Source: Scytonematopsis contorta HA4267-MV1
GTDB taxonomy: Bacteria > Cyanobacteriota > Cyanobacteriia > Cyanobacteriales > Nostocaceae
NCBI GenBank assembly: GCA_019359035.1
Contig: JAHHIC010000061.1
Span: 38,080 to 102,079 of the forward strand
Reading direction: 5' to 3'
Length of the DNA stretch: 64,000 bases
Part shown: positions 9,649-19,330 of the stretch, piece after piece
How positions within the stretch are numbered: position 1 is the first letter of the stretch
Layout: each line of letters begins with the position of its first letter
Program-made: the position numbers and the translations under genes
Notes under the pieces: generated by a model
Told to the model about the DNA's origin: nothing
What the model saw: only the letters and a program-made list of their open reading frames with translations
The model's database searches: none

Positions 9649-10827
9649 TTATAGAGCAGATAGTTCCCGATGATTATTTAATGTATACTTGATAACATTA
9701 CTAAGAAATTCAGCGGCTGTTTCTGGAGTGTACTGACTCATCAACTTTTCTGAATAAAGGCCCATTGCTATAGTTTGCTTGGGGTCTTCAATAAAATATT
9801 TCATGAGTTCTGCTAGTTTTTCCGGATTATCTGGTTCAAAACAGTAACCATTTTTTTCCTCAACTATAAGCTCGGCTGAACCTGCTAATTTTGAAGCAAT
9901 AACAGCCTTACCCATAACCATTGCTTCAGTTAATGCCATTCCCCAAACATCTTCATAAGTGGGAAATACAAAAACATCGGTATGTTGAAAATAGCTTCCT
10001 AAATCACTATATTCTACTTGTCCTAGCCACTTAACATTAGCTCCTAAATTGTGGCTTTGACTAAAATTTTCTAATTCGTGACGCTGCCATCCTTCACCAG
10101 CAATCAATAGAGTATAGTTACAATAGCCTTGATTTTGTAGAATTAAACAAGCTTCTAAAAGTTCACGTACTCCTTTTCTCGGAATAATTTGTCCAACATA
10201 TAAAAAAATAGGATGTTTTTGGTTAGATTCTTTTATAAGATTATTTATTGATTGTTTTTGATGTTGTGAATTGTGTAGCAATGCTTTATTATCTGGAACT
10301 AGATATGGTTGTACGAAAACAATGTTTTCCTGAATCTTCAAGAAATTGACTAAATAATCTTTACCAGCTTTATTATTAGTAATACAAGCGTCAACATATC
10401 TAGCCATTAACCGCCGCAAGAAAATTCTAATTCTTGAATTTTTGTAATCAACATTTGGTGAACTGCCATCGTACACTATAACAACATACCACCGGAACAT
10501 CAATTTGAGAAGTAATGTAAAGACAGTCCACAAACAAAAACCATCGGTAAAAATTATATCTGGTCTAAATTTGACTAATTGACCGATGATTCTTGGAGAT
10601 AAACACATAAAGTTATTGCCGTATCCTGTAGTAGAAGAACTTAGGTTTAAAACTTGACGATTTCCTACTACTTCAACGGTGAATAAATTTTCGTAACCCT
10701 TTGCGAATGCTGACCATTTAGCTGTAAATAAAATTGTCTGAGGAAATAGACGTGTAAATTCACTCAAGATAGGATGCCAGTAATAAGGTGCTGCTGTTAA
10801 CAACCAAGCGACCTTTTGATTATTCAT
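9649..10827 (-). CDS. GT4 family glycosyltransferase
   Basis: I chose the ATG at 10827 (392 residues): its N terminus NQKVAWLLTAAPYYWHPIL aligns with the paralogue at 6877-8016, while an upstream start would run into the preceding heparinase-like gene (stop at 10857). The C-terminal domain has FLYVGQIIPRKGVRELLEAC and the donor site PTYEDVWGMALTEAMVMGKA. Expected role: cytoplasmic sugar transfer in repeat-unit assembly. A tandem duplication with divergence is the likely origin of the two related genes. Confidence 0.85.
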   Translation of the reverse strand: MNNQKVAWLLTAAPYYWHPILSEFTRLFPQTILFTAKWSAFAKGYENLFTVEVVGNRQVLNLSSSTTGYGNNFMCLSPRIIGQLVKFRPDIIFTDGFCLWTVFTLLLKLMFRWYVVIVYDGSSPNVDYKNSRIRIFLRRLMARYVDACITNNKAGKDYLVNFLKIQENIVFVQPYLVPDNKALLHNSQHQKQSINNLIKESNQKHPIFLYVGQIIPRKGVRELLEACLILQNQGYCNYTLLIAGEGWQRHELENFSQSHNLGANVKWLGQVEYSDLGSYFQHTDVFVFPTYEDVWGMALTEAMVMGKAVIASKLAGSAELIVEEKNGYCFEPDNPEKLAELMKYFIEDPKQTIAMGLYSEKLMSQYTPETAAEFLSNVIKYTLNNHRELSAL

Positions 10828-10856
10828 AACTTTTTTGATTGATATTACATAATTTT

Positions 10857-13085
10857 TTATTCGGCAACAATATTGCCATGAGTATAGGTAATACACCCTA
10901 AACCAACAAGTGGCTTTTTATCAGGAAGGAGAATAGCCAAATTGCCATTTAACTTTAAGCCTTCACCCAAGTTAATTACTTTATTTCCTTTAATACGAAC
11001 TGCAATTTTCTCTTCTTTTTCACCTTCAATTTTGATAGTAAGAACGACGGAGCCTAGAGGTGATGGTAGAATTTTTACTGTGATTTCCGGAACTAATCCT
11101 TTCGCTGGCAGTAATATCCAAGCAAAAGTGGTAGATGTTGTAATTTTTGTGGAATAAATTGCTGTTGCATTAGGACTTTTATGGTTATACTCTCGACTCC
11201 ACCATCCTTGTATGGGAGATTCTTGTCCTTGAACAACATTTACTTTCCAAGAACAATAAGAAACAGGGACAATTTTCAAGTTACCAACATCAGGATCAAT
11301 TGTGCTAACCGATTCTCCTTGGATAGCAACGGTACAATCTGGATGGAAGTGCCAAAGTGTCTCTACTGTACGCGGTTGATTTGTTGTTATGTGGTCAACA
11401 ACAACCCAATATTTACCCCGTAGGTAGGCAACTGCTCGCGAGTGAGCTGTTTTTCCCTGGATGTAATTAAAACCCTGGTTGAATTCACCAATTGCAAAAT
11501 CAAATTCCGGTGCGATCACACTCTTATTGATTATAGGGTGGTGCAGTTGCTTAATGTCAGCTTTTTGACCTTTACCGTCAATTAAAATTACATTATGACT
11601 AGCAGACTTCCGGAAATATTGCCAAAACTTATCTCTTACATAACGGTATCTTCCACTGTCTACCAATAAATCCCGTCCATAAGCTGCGATGGAAAGGTGT
11701 AACTTGTCGTAGTGTACGTGGTAACTAGTACCCAAAGGACCAATATCAAAAAACCCCCAATGAGCGGACTCATCCCAACCGCTTCGCATAATCATTTGAC
11801 CTGCCCAAGGAAAAAAAACTGATGACTCACCAACAGGTTTTTCGCCTAGTTTACCGTTAGTCACAATGTAAAGCCAGTCTGGGCGTTCATAAGTTGTTGC
11901 AGCAAGCCGCACCAAAGGTCGATTATAATCCCGGTCGGAATCATTATTAAGCACACTGTGTCCGTCTGGGCGAATTGAGTAAGCCAGGTAGTTCCACATG
12001 CGTTCCAGTCTTTGTTTGAACTCAAAAGGAATTTCATAGCCTGACTCAAAAAGCAGTTGAGCAAAGCCTTCGCAATTCTGTAGCGTTCTCAAATGATAAT
12101 GACTTGTAAGTTCTTTGTGAACACCGTCAGGATAAAATTGTTGTTTGCTTTCATGGATTAAGGAAGAGCTAGCATATTCAAACCAATTTTGGGCATCTTT
12201 AAACTCTGGCCAACATAAAGCCGCTATCGCCAAACTTTTTATCTCTTTGATTAACAAGTTTGGTCGCCAAGTATGCACATGTTTGAGATAATAAGCGTGT
12301 TCAAAGATACTTGACAGCATTAAAATACGAGCAGCATTACTAAACTCATCCACCTGTTGCAAAGCATAAAACACACATGCCCAATGAGATACACGAAAAG
12401 CAACTTCTAAACCACGCCAAGCAGCCCAAGTTTGTGGATTTGTTTTGGAAGGACTAGAGATAATCCAATCAATTACATGATTGCTGATGCAATAAACATA
12501 GTCTAAATTACCCGTCTTTTGATAAGCAGCACATAAATCTAGTAAATGATAATGACGATTTAGAAACCAAGCCCATTCTTTATCTTTTTGGGGACCCAGG
12601 TAACACCAATTTAGAAAACCATTGTTATAGCGTGGCACTTTACCCGTTACTAATTGAAAGGTAAAAGTATCATTAAGTATTGCCTCAATTGGTTCTTGAA
12701 GAGCAAAACTAGGTGTCACTGTTGTATTACGCAGCCACAAAGCAGTTTCGCCATTTCGATAATAAGCAATTAAAGCTTCGCAAGCTGTAGACCAGTCTTT
12801 TTTGTATACAGCCTCCTTGACTATTTCTAATTCTTTGCGCTCAAGGTCAAGCTTAGCAAACAATCTTTGAATTCTCTGAGGAAAGAGATAACATACTTCC
12901 TCTATTGATAAGTCTAAATTTCTTGAAAATTTTATAGACGCCTTAGGAGCATTTAATTTTATCAGTAAAGCAGACAATAAAGGAGAGAATATTTGTTTCT
13001 TAGAATTAAACTTAGCTCTTTGTAAGCTAATACCAACTTTGTCGATGAATTCCCAGATTATTTCGTCTGACTGCTTAACTGACAT
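10857..13085 (-). CDS. Heparinase II/III family protein
   Basis: 742 residues. An alpha/alpha-toroid N-terminal half (about 100-380, with RNLDLS, LNRHYHLLDLC and TSHYHLRTLQN) is followed by the heparinase II/III C-terminal beta-sandwich, with YHVHYDKLHLSIAAYGRDLL and DSGRYRY. The H, D, Y and D residues there are the conserved face of this family. Homologues cleave acidic polysaccharides by beta-elimination and are common in exopolysaccharide loci, where they may trim or turn over the polymer. No signal peptide is visible, so its location is open. It is the first gene of the 1-13.1 kb polysaccharide array. Confidence 0.85.
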   Translation of the reverse strand: MSVKQSDEIIWEFIDKVGISLQRAKFNSKKQIFSPLLSALLIKLNAPKASIKFSRNLDLSIEEVCYLFPQRIQRLFAKLDLERKELEIVKEAVYKKDWSTACEALIAYYRNGETALWLRNTTVTPSFALQEPIEAILNDTFTFQLVTGKVPRYNNGFLNWCYLGPQKDKEWAWFLNRHYHLLDLCAAYQKTGNLDYVYCISNHVIDWIISSPSKTNPQTWAAWRGLEVAFRVSHWACVFYALQQVDEFSNAARILMLSSIFEHAYYLKHVHTWRPNLLIKEIKSLAIAALCWPEFKDAQNWFEYASSSLIHESKQQFYPDGVHKELTSHYHLRTLQNCEGFAQLLFESGYEIPFEFKQRLERMWNYLAYSIRPDGHSVLNNDSDRDYNRPLVRLAATTYERPDWLYIVTNGKLGEKPVGESSVFFPWAGQMIMRSGWDESAHWGFFDIGPLGTSYHVHYDKLHLSIAAYGRDLLVDSGRYRYVRDKFWQYFRKSASHNVILIDGKGQKADIKQLHHPIINKSVIAPEFDFAIGEFNQGFNYIQGKTAHSRAVAYLRGKYWVVVDHITTNQPRTVETLWHFHPDCTVAIQGESVSTIDPDVGNLKIVPVSYCSWKVNVVQGQESPIQGWWSREYNHKSPNATAIYSTKITTSTTFAWILLPAKGLVPEITVKILPSPLGSVVLTIKIEGEKEEKIAVRIKGNKVINLGEGLKLNGNLAILLPDKKPLVGLGCITYTHGNIVAE

Positions 13086-13239
13086 AAATCTTTAGATAGT
13101 ATTTATTAGATAACGTTGTTTTACTTACACCTGATACCAGCCTGCTTACGTATGTATTATTGATAGCATAAAATCTTGTAGCACTATTATTTATAGTATT
13201 ACAAAATTTTCTAATTATGTTTGGTATAAATAAACTCAT

Positions 13240-13440
13240 CTAATTTGGATTAGAAAATTTTTCAGGAGATTCTAAGAGCAAGCGGGTCAATCCTTGAGCA
13301 ATTTCTCCTGGGATAGTAGAATTTACAGTTAACCCAAGTTGAAGCGTCGTAAAATTCCTCTTATTAAACCATAATTTTAGCTTAAAGCTGGTTTTTATGT
13401 GGCTATTAATATTGCAAAATATTTGGTCTTTATTATTATT
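13240..13440 (-). pseudogene. Decayed 3' fragment of a GT4 glycosyltransferase
   Basis: On the minus strand the segment reads LGLTVNSTIPGEIAQGLTR then LLLESPEKFSNPN before a stop. This matches the end of the intact gene at 14118-15395 (LGLAVDSTSPSEIAKGMTR, FLLEDPSQFANH). Just upstream, in a second frame, I read ILIAT-stop-KPALS-stop-NYGLIRG, matching ILIRAAAAYKPVLSSDYGLMG of that gene. One frameshift, two internal stops and small deletions separate the pieces. It is a relic of a tandem duplicate. No start or upstream domain is left. Confidence 0.75.
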
Positions 13441-13705
13441 TTTATAAATTATTTTATGTACCATAATCTAACCAAAAAACAAAAGTAAGACAAGACAATT
13501 CTCTTAAATACTTCTGTTTTTATAAAAGTTTTCAGCTAAATTTTTATACTTTTTAGGAAGTTTAAAACAAACTTTAAATAATTTATATATAACTAATTAA
13601 ATACTAAAAAATAAAAAATATCTAATTGATTTGGTTATGATTACACATGAAATCGGGTTTAGTCAAGTACTAATAAGTAAACTGAAAAGTTTGTAGTAAG
13701 GGATT

Positions 13706-13841
13706 CAATACTGCTTGGTTAAGCTCGAAAATACGAAAACTCGTAGGTTGGGTTGAGGAACGAAACCCAACATTTGCGGACTTTGTTGGGTTTCACAAAG
13801 CTTCAACCCAACCTACAAAATCTCTTAACCGAGCAGTATTG
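13706..13841. mobile_element. MITE copy A (136 bp, 10-bp target duplication)
   Basis: The terminal inverted repeats are CAATACTGCTTGGTTAAG (left) and the complement of CAATACTGCTCGGTTAAG (right), one mismatch in 18. The core holds inverted GTAGGTTGGGTTGAGG-type arms. Flanks GTAAGGGATT (left) and GTAAGAGACT (right) match at 8 of 10 bases, read as an aged target duplication. It has no coding capacity. The same termini occur at 28733, 34614 and 35076. Confidence 0.85.
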
Positions 13842-14040
13842 GTAAGAGACTTATCGCTTCCAAAAGCTTTAGGAATGGCTTGCTTGTCAAAGTACAGCCC
13901 AAGAACTAGACTATGTAAACGAAAATAGCTAAGGCTTTGCAGTTTTTTTTTGCAATTCGGCTATAGACCTCACTACCAAACCATTAAAGATACTGCGTAT
14001 AAGTACTATTAGCCTGTTGAAAATTGTGGGTGTGGGTTAA

Positions 14041-14076
14041 GAACAATAAAAGCCTCTCCTAGTATTAGGAGAGGCT
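14041..14076 (-). terminator. Rho-independent terminator after the glycosyltransferase at 14118
   Basis: A perfect 11-bp stem, AGCCTCTCCTA (14051-14061) with TAGGAGAGGCT (14066-14076) and a 4-nt loop, is followed on the minus strand by TTTATTGTTC. It lies 41 bp past the stop of the last gene of the lasso-cluster direction, so it probably ends that transcription unit. Confidence 0.85.
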
Positions 14077-14117
14077 AGAAATAAACTTGTTTTCAGTTGA
14101 TTTTTCAAAACAAACAA

Positions 14118-15395
14118 TTAAATATGGCTGAAAATAGTATTTGCGAAATTGTCCACTGAGTTTTCTTCAACAAAAGACTGCATAAGAGCATGATTAGCAA
14201 ATTGGCTGGGGTCTTCAAGTAAAAATCGTGTCATACCCTTAGCAATTTCACTTGGAGATGTAGAATCTACTGCTAATCCAAGATGATTGTGCCGAGTCCA
14301 TTCTCCCATTAAACCATAATCTGAAGATAAAACAGGTTTATAAGCAGCAGCCGCTCTAATTAATATTGAGCTTGCACCAACATGACGTTGGTAAGGTGCT
14401 AGTATTACATCTGATAAGAGAAAATATGACTGAATTTCTTTGTTGGCAATGTATTTATCATAAACAATCACTTGGACAGGCACAGAATTGGAAATTTCAT
14501 TAATACGACTCTGAATGTTCTCTTTTTCTTGAAGGTGAATAGAGCCAACTAGTACAAGACATAGTTTTTCCCATAGCTCTGGAGGTAGCAGTTTAATAGA
14601 TTCTAAAACCTGGTAAATACCTTTACGTCCGTTGATAACCCCAAATAATAAAAAGACTCGTCTACCGGATTCTATCCCCAAAGTTTGCTTAAGTTGTTCT
14701 ACCTCTGATTCATCATTATTATATATTTTTATTGGGTCTGACAAAGGAATAATTTTTGCTTTACCGTGAAACTTTTCCATTTGTTTCACAGCAAACGGGT
14801 CAAGAGAGAATAGAGTTTTAATACTTTTATTAGCTAAAACACGGGGAACAATAATTCTTTCACGCCATTGCTGTACTTGCTCTTTAAAAGTAAACTTGTT
14901 TTGACCCAGTTCACTATAATGAAATGTAGGTCTAAAATAAATACCAGAAACAGGACAAGTAGCTCTCATCCCTAAAGACAATGGCGTCTGCGATGTATCG
15001 CAATACATCAATAAACATTCGGTTGTTTTTAGCAAAGTGGCATATTTACACATTAAATGCCATTCTTGTAAAGCGCGTAATGCACGATGGATAGGAGATT
15101 TTCTCGGTATTAAACCTTTTGCTTCTTCTGGGGTAATCGCAACAAAGCTAATATTTTTTTGTTTAGACTCTAAAGCAATATCTACAATATTAGAATGTTC
15201 CTCTAAAAACTTGGGCGACACAACAATATCCAAATGCCCAGCTAATTCTTGTTCTTGCCAATATCTAACTAAATGTTGGACATATACAGCGTAATGTCCG
15301 CGTATATTTAGTTCAAACAGCATGATACGGCGCTGAGATAGCGAGTCTTGATTTACATTATGGTTAGTTTCTAGATTTTCAGTATAAATTTGCAT
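14118..15395 (-). CDS. GT4-like glycosyltransferase at the end of the lasso cluster
   Basis: 425 residues. The C-terminal half has VFLLFGVINGRKGIYQVLES, DVILAPYQRHVGASSILIRA and YKPVLSSDYGLMGEW, a GT4-type donor domain. The N-terminal half (MLFELNIRGHYAVYVQHL) replaces the classic glycine loop with NIRGHY. It is the last gene before a strong terminator and 54 bp after the nucleotidyltransferase-fold gene, so it could act on the lasso peptide or belong to the polysaccharide locus; sequence does not decide. A decayed second copy lies at 13240-13440. The start may be at 15395 or at an in-frame ATG 24 codons later. Confidence 0.75.
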   Translation of the reverse strand: MQIYTENLETNHNVNQDSLSQRRIMLFELNIRGHYAVYVQHLVRYWQEQELAGHLDIVVSPKFLEEHSNIVDIALESKQKNISFVAITPEEAKGLIPRKSPIHRALRALQEWHLMCKYATLLKTTECLLMYCDTSQTPLSLGMRATCPVSGIYFRPTFHYSELGQNKFTFKEQVQQWRERIIVPRVLANKSIKTLFSLDPFAVKQMEKFHGKAKIIPLSDPIKIYNNDESEVEQLKQTLGIESGRRVFLLFGVINGRKGIYQVLESIKLLPPELWEKLCLVLVGSIHLQEKENIQSRINEISNSVPVQVIVYDKYIANKEIQSYFLLSDVILAPYQRHVGASSILIRAAAAYKPVLSSDYGLMGEWTRHNHLGLAVDSTSPSEIAKGMTRFLLEDPSQFANHALMQSFVEENSVDNFANTIFSHI

Positions 15396-15449
15396 ATTTA
15401 ACCTCTACAAAATAATCAGATTTCAGATAAAATTATATTCAGGTAGTAA

Positions 15450-16649
15450 TTAATTAATACCTAAATAATTCAATAAAGATTGTTGATATTTGTGAAAAAT
15501 CCTAATTGGGCGAATTAAATAATATAGGAAATACAGTGATTTAGGTAAACGCACAAAGTTTAAATCTTTCTCGGTTGGTTGTAACCAACCAGAATAATTC
15601 ATTAAGCTCATAAAAACTTGGAATTTATCTATTAAGTTTTCCCTAGTCTTAATATGAAATAAGGTTCTATGAACCTCTATTTGCCGCTCTTGCTTCTCGG
15701 AAAAAAGCTGTTCAATTACTTTTTTTATCAGAGATTGCATTTTTGAATCTGACTGTAATTTTTTTAAAACGTTCTCTGGAAGAGGAGCTTGCAGTAGCTT
15801 AACAGCTAAAAGTAATGCAAGCGAAATTAGTCGCTTACATCGCAATTTGTTAGCTTTTTCAAAAATTCCTTCCCAATCCATTTGAGGATAAGCACGAATA
15901 AGCTCTGCAATATCACAAATACGATTAAGGTGTTTCCAAGATTCTTTATTTCCGTTAAGGCATATTAGGAAAAACCAAGCTTCAGGTGAGAGATTAGGTA
16001 CTTTTGCTCCTGCGAAAGAAAAAGGTTGAGTGTTTTCCCACCAATAATTTTCACTGATAGAGCATGAAAGATGTTTAGGTATAATATCGCTATGAAGGTC
16101 AATATTATACTTGCCTGATTCACGAATTAAATGAGATTCCCACTGTACATTAATTATTTGTTCATACCCCCGCTGAATCAGCAAATCTAGAACTTTTTGG
16201 AAATCTTGTCGATGAACTAATATATCTAAATCGCTAATCGTACGTAGCCCAAGATTACCATAAACTGTAGCTGCTAAAATCGGTCCTTTGAAGGGAAGAA
16301 GTGAGATTTTTTCTTTTTCAAAGAAATCCAGAAGCTTAACTAGTTCTTGAGTTAGCAGGAGATTATTATAACTATTGGCTTGAAAAGAGTTTTGAAGTAC
16401 ATCTAATTGAGTCTGGGGTACAGACTCCGAACAAGTAATTTTTAGACTCCAGTACAAAAGTGGTGTGACACCATGTCGATTTGCTATTTTTATTAGGTAT
16501 TCCCAGTCAATATCTTGCTGAGCTATTGTTTTGATACGCTGGGTTATTGAAGGTTGTAACTGAGTACGAACACAACAAAGAAGTAGTTCTATTTCCAAGC
16601 AAAAATTAATTTCCTGCTTTTCAGTACCTGATTCAAGTAAAGTATGCAT
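15450..16649 (-). CDS. Nucleotidyltransferase-fold protein (PF14907-like) of the lasso cluster
   Basis: 399 residues. The region 119-147 has PFKG, GLRTISDLDILV with the D140-x-D142 metal pair and R136, the signature of the uncharacterised nucleotidyltransferase family PF14907. The remainder is helical with no other motif I recognise. Proteins of this family occur in lasso-peptide clusters with HPr-kinase-like enzymes (paeninodin and pseudomycoidin types); in the pseudomycoidin system the nucleotidyltransferase homologue was reported to act in glycosylating the phosphorylated peptide. Here the kinase is four genes upstream on the same strand. By inference it modifies the phosphorylated C terminus of the lasso peptide; this is not proven by sequence. 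Confidence 0.75.
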   Translation of the reverse strand: MHTLLESGTEKQEINFCLEIELLLCCVRTQLQPSITQRIKTIAQQDIDWEYLIKIANRHGVTPLLYWSLKITCSESVPQTQLDVLQNSFQANSYNNLLLTQELVKLLDFFEKEKISLLPFKGPILAATVYGNLGLRTISDLDILVHRQDFQKVLDLLIQRGYEQIINVQWESHLIRESGKYNIDLHSDIIPKHLSCSISENYWWENTQPFSFAGAKVPNLSPEAWFFLICLNGNKESWKHLNRICDIAELIRAYPQMDWEGIFEKANKLRCKRLISLALLLAVKLLQAPLPENVLKKLQSDSKMQSLIKKVIEQLFSEKQERQIEVHRTLFHIKTRENLIDKFQVFMSLMNYSGWLQPTEKDLNFVRLPKSLYFLYYLIRPIRIFHKYQQSLLNYLGIN

Positions 16650-16702
16650 CTTTGTGTTTGACGCTTATTAGTGTAGTTTTCAATAATAATTCTTGACTTG
16701 TA

Positions 16703-17332
16703 TTATTTTTTATCTCCCATTGCCAGGTAACTACCATAAACATGTAGTAAAGGAAAATGGTAGCCTAAATATCGTGTTACTTTACCACTGCCATAGACTT
16801 TAATATTTGAAAAGCCCATCATTTTCAGTTTTAAACTTAAAGCATCGTGAAAATGCTGAGAAACATGGCAAACGTCATTCAAAACGCTTTCATCACGAAA
16901 TTTCTTCTTGATGTCTAAAGGGTTGGGGGTTGTTAGTAATAATCTACCACCTATTTTGAGAACGCGAAATATCTCCGCGATTGTTTTATCAACGTCTATC
17001 GCGTAAATATGCTCAATAAATTCTCCAGCTACAACTACATCAAATTTACGGTCTTCGCAAGGAATTTCTGTTGATAAACCGTAAATACCTTCTTTGTAAA
17101 CTTCCTTTGGCAGTTTTGCTAACCTTTCGTTGACGCAATCTAGACCGTAAATTTCCAGATTTTTATTGAGATGTTTTAATACTTGACCACCTCTGCCAGT
17201 ATTACATCCAATATCTAGTACATTACGGGTGTTAGCCGGAAAAAATCGATAAAATTGACAGTAACGTTCTTCTGTGAAAGGGTCTCTTTCGCTAACTAGC
17301 TGCTGTGCGTTTAACTCTTCATATGCAAACAT
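16703..17332 (-). CDS. Class I SAM-dependent methyltransferase
   Basis: 209 residues. Motif I is NVLDIGCNTGRGGQVL (about residues 37-52), followed by IYGLDCVNERL (acidic ribose-binding residue), FDVVVAGEFIEHI (motif II) and GGRLLLTTPNP. It is a single Rossmann methyltransferase domain of usual length. It lies between the ABC transporter (103 bp) and the nucleotidyltransferase-fold gene (53 bp) in the lasso operon direction. The acceptor could be the peptide or a sugar of the flanking locus. Confidence 0.8.
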   Translation of the reverse strand: MFAYEELNAQQLVSERDPFTEERYCQFYRFFPANTRNVLDIGCNTGRGGQVLKHLNKNLEIYGLDCVNERLAKLPKEVYKEGIYGLSTEIPCEDRKFDVVVAGEFIEHIYAIDVDKTIAEIFRVLKIGGRLLLTTPNPLDIKKKFRDESVLNDVCHVSQHFHDALSLKLKMMGFSNIKVYGSGKVTRYLGYHFPLLHVYGSYLAMGDKK

Positions 17333-17435
17333 AAAGCATTTCCCTCTAACCTAAGTTGTATGTTTAAAAAAATACTTAAGTATTATTACGAGATTAGCCT
17401 GTGCTATCCGGAAATTTGCTTAACTACTAACCAAC

Positions 17436-19307
17436 TCAACTTACAGTGGTTGAACTAGAAGCGGACTCCATTTGTGATTTCCAAGATTGAGCATAAAGTC
17501 CACCTTGAGCCAGTAATTCATAATGAGTTCCAGACTCAACTATTCGCCCAGCGCGCATAACGTGGATAATGTCAGCTCGCATTGCTAAAGTAAAACGGTG
17601 GGTGATAACTACAGTTGTACGACCATTTGCCATTGTGCGGAAGCGTTCCAGCCAATCGTTTTCAGCCCAAGGGTCCATTGCGCTAGTAGGTTCATCTAGG
17701 ATGATAATTTCGGCTTTTCGGTAAAACGCTCTTGCTAAAGCTAATCTTTGCCATTGTCCACCGCTCAGGTCAGTTCCTCCAGGAAACCATTTTCCAAGTA
17801 GCGTGTTATACCCATTAGGTAACTGCGCGATTTTATCATGAATACCAGCTCCTTTAGCAGCAGTTTCTATTTCACTGCGAGTTGGTATTGTTGATAAGTC
17901 TCCTAAGGCAATATTTTCTTCTGCTGAAACATAATAAGGGATAGGAAACTGAAACAAAACTGTTATCAATCCTCGCAGTGCTTGAACTGAAAATTTACGA
18001 ATATTCACACCATCTACTTCTATACTCCCAGAGTCTGGGTCATAAAAACGACACAGAAGCTTGATTAAGGTGCTTTTACCTGCTCCGTTATCACCTACGA
18101 TTGCCACGACTTTACCAGCAGGAATATTAAGATTAAAGTTTTCTAACACAGGCTCTTCGCTACCTGGATAGCGGAACGTAACTTTACTTAGATTAATTCC
18201 TGAACTGAGACGAGAAGGAACTGGTGCAGGACTGTGTGGACTAACAACTTCTGGTTTCAAACGCAAAAACTCAAATAAATTACCAACAAACAAACTATTT
18301 TTGTAAATTTGTCCCAAACTTCCCAATAAAGATTTAACTATGCTTTGACCTTTGTTAAAAGCTTGATAGAATAGAGCTAAATCACCTAATGTCAACATTC
18401 CTAGTAAAACTTCTTTACCCATCCAAGCCAAAACTACACCAGTAAATAACAAAGCTATAAAGCCAGCAAAAAGGCGACTCAAACTTTGTTCTTTAATAAG
18501 TTTCATCTGCTCATTGCGTAGCCGATAACGCACTTTTTGATATAGTGACTGGAAGTAAGGGCTAAAGTTAAATATCCTCTGCTCTGCAGCAGCCCAGCTA
18601 TTAGTAAGCAGCAATTCGTAATACTGTAATCTTCGTCTGTCTGTTGTTGTTCTTTGCGACCATTGATATTGACGAAGATTTAACCGCAAACTAACATAAA
18701 AAGCTGGCAGCGCGCTGACAAAAAGAATAAACGGTAGCCAAATACTATAGGGAATAAGTATTGCGACCATCGCAAATAATGTGATACTGCTTTGCAATAA
18801 ACTACCAGTATTTTCTAACAAAGTTAATGAACGGTTAGCAGCACCATCACGCGCTCTATCAAGATAATCATTATATTCTGGTGACTCATAGCAAGCAAAA
18901 TCAATTACAGCAGACTGTTTATGAATTAAACTACTAATATGGTCTTGCACCAATTCTGATTGAACTGTACGAACCCATTCATTTGCACCTTGTAGAAATT
19001 CAGTTAGCAGTAAAACTCCTGCCATCAAAGCTACAGGTATTAATATTTTGTTAATTGTCTCTCCAGAAATCCCTGCACCAACAGTTCCAACTAAACTATT
19101 AACTAATAGCCGACTCAAGTAGACTGTTGCCGCTGGCAGCATCCCTTGAATGACTAGCAATAAAATCCAAGCCAAAGTCCAATTGCGCGATGTTGACCAA
19201 ATCAGTACAAACGTTTGTGGTAAGTATGATAATTGACTAAAAAAAGTTTTTACCTTAGAACCTATACTTTTACCCTTTTGGGATTTTTTAGACATAATAG
19301 TATTCAA
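17436..19307 (-). CDS. ABC transporter, fused permease and ATPase (candidate lasso exporter)
   Basis: 623 residues. The N-terminal six-helix membrane domain (about 25-340) is followed by an ATPase with Walker A GDNGAGKST, signature LSGGQWQRLALARAF, Walker B IIILDEPTSA and switch VITHRF. This is the homodimeric half-transporter type used for peptide and lipid export. It lies inside the lasso operon, 23 bp after the stop of the methyltransferase upstream, so it is the better candidate for gene D (export and self-immunity). There is no N-terminal peptidase domain, as expected because B1/B2 remove the leader. Confidence 0.85.
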   Translation of the reverse strand: MNTIMSKKSQKGKSIGSKVKTFFSQLSYLPQTFVLIWSTSRNWTLAWILLLVIQGMLPAATVYLSRLLVNSLVGTVGAGISGETINKILIPVALMAGVLLLTEFLQGANEWVRTVQSELVQDHISSLIHKQSAVIDFACYESPEYNDYLDRARDGAANRSLTLLENTGSLLQSSITLFAMVAILIPYSIWLPFILFVSALPAFYVSLRLNLRQYQWSQRTTTDRRRLQYYELLLTNSWAAAEQRIFNFSPYFQSLYQKVRYRLRNEQMKLIKEQSLSRLFAGFIALLFTGVVLAWMGKEVLLGMLTLGDLALFYQAFNKGQSIVKSLLGSLGQIYKNSLFVGNLFEFLRLKPEVVSPHSPAPVPSRLSSGINLSKVTFRYPGSEEPVLENFNLNIPAGKVVAIVGDNGAGKSTLIKLLCRFYDPDSGSIEVDGVNIRKFSVQALRGLITVLFQFPIPYYVSAEENIALGDLSTIPTRSEIETAAKGAGIHDKIAQLPNGYNTLLGKWFPGGTDLSGGQWQRLALARAFYRKAEIIILDEPTSAMDPWAENDWLERFRTMANGRTTVVITHRFTLAMRADIIHVMRAGRIVESGTHYELLAQGGLYAQSWKSQMESASSSTTVS

Positions 19308-19330
19308 GTATTTATACTTAAAATTAAAAT

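Noticed and set aside
10828..10896. Longer start for the glycosyltransferase at 9649
   Set aside because: It would overlap the heparinase-like gene by 40 bp and the paralogue starts at KVAWLL.
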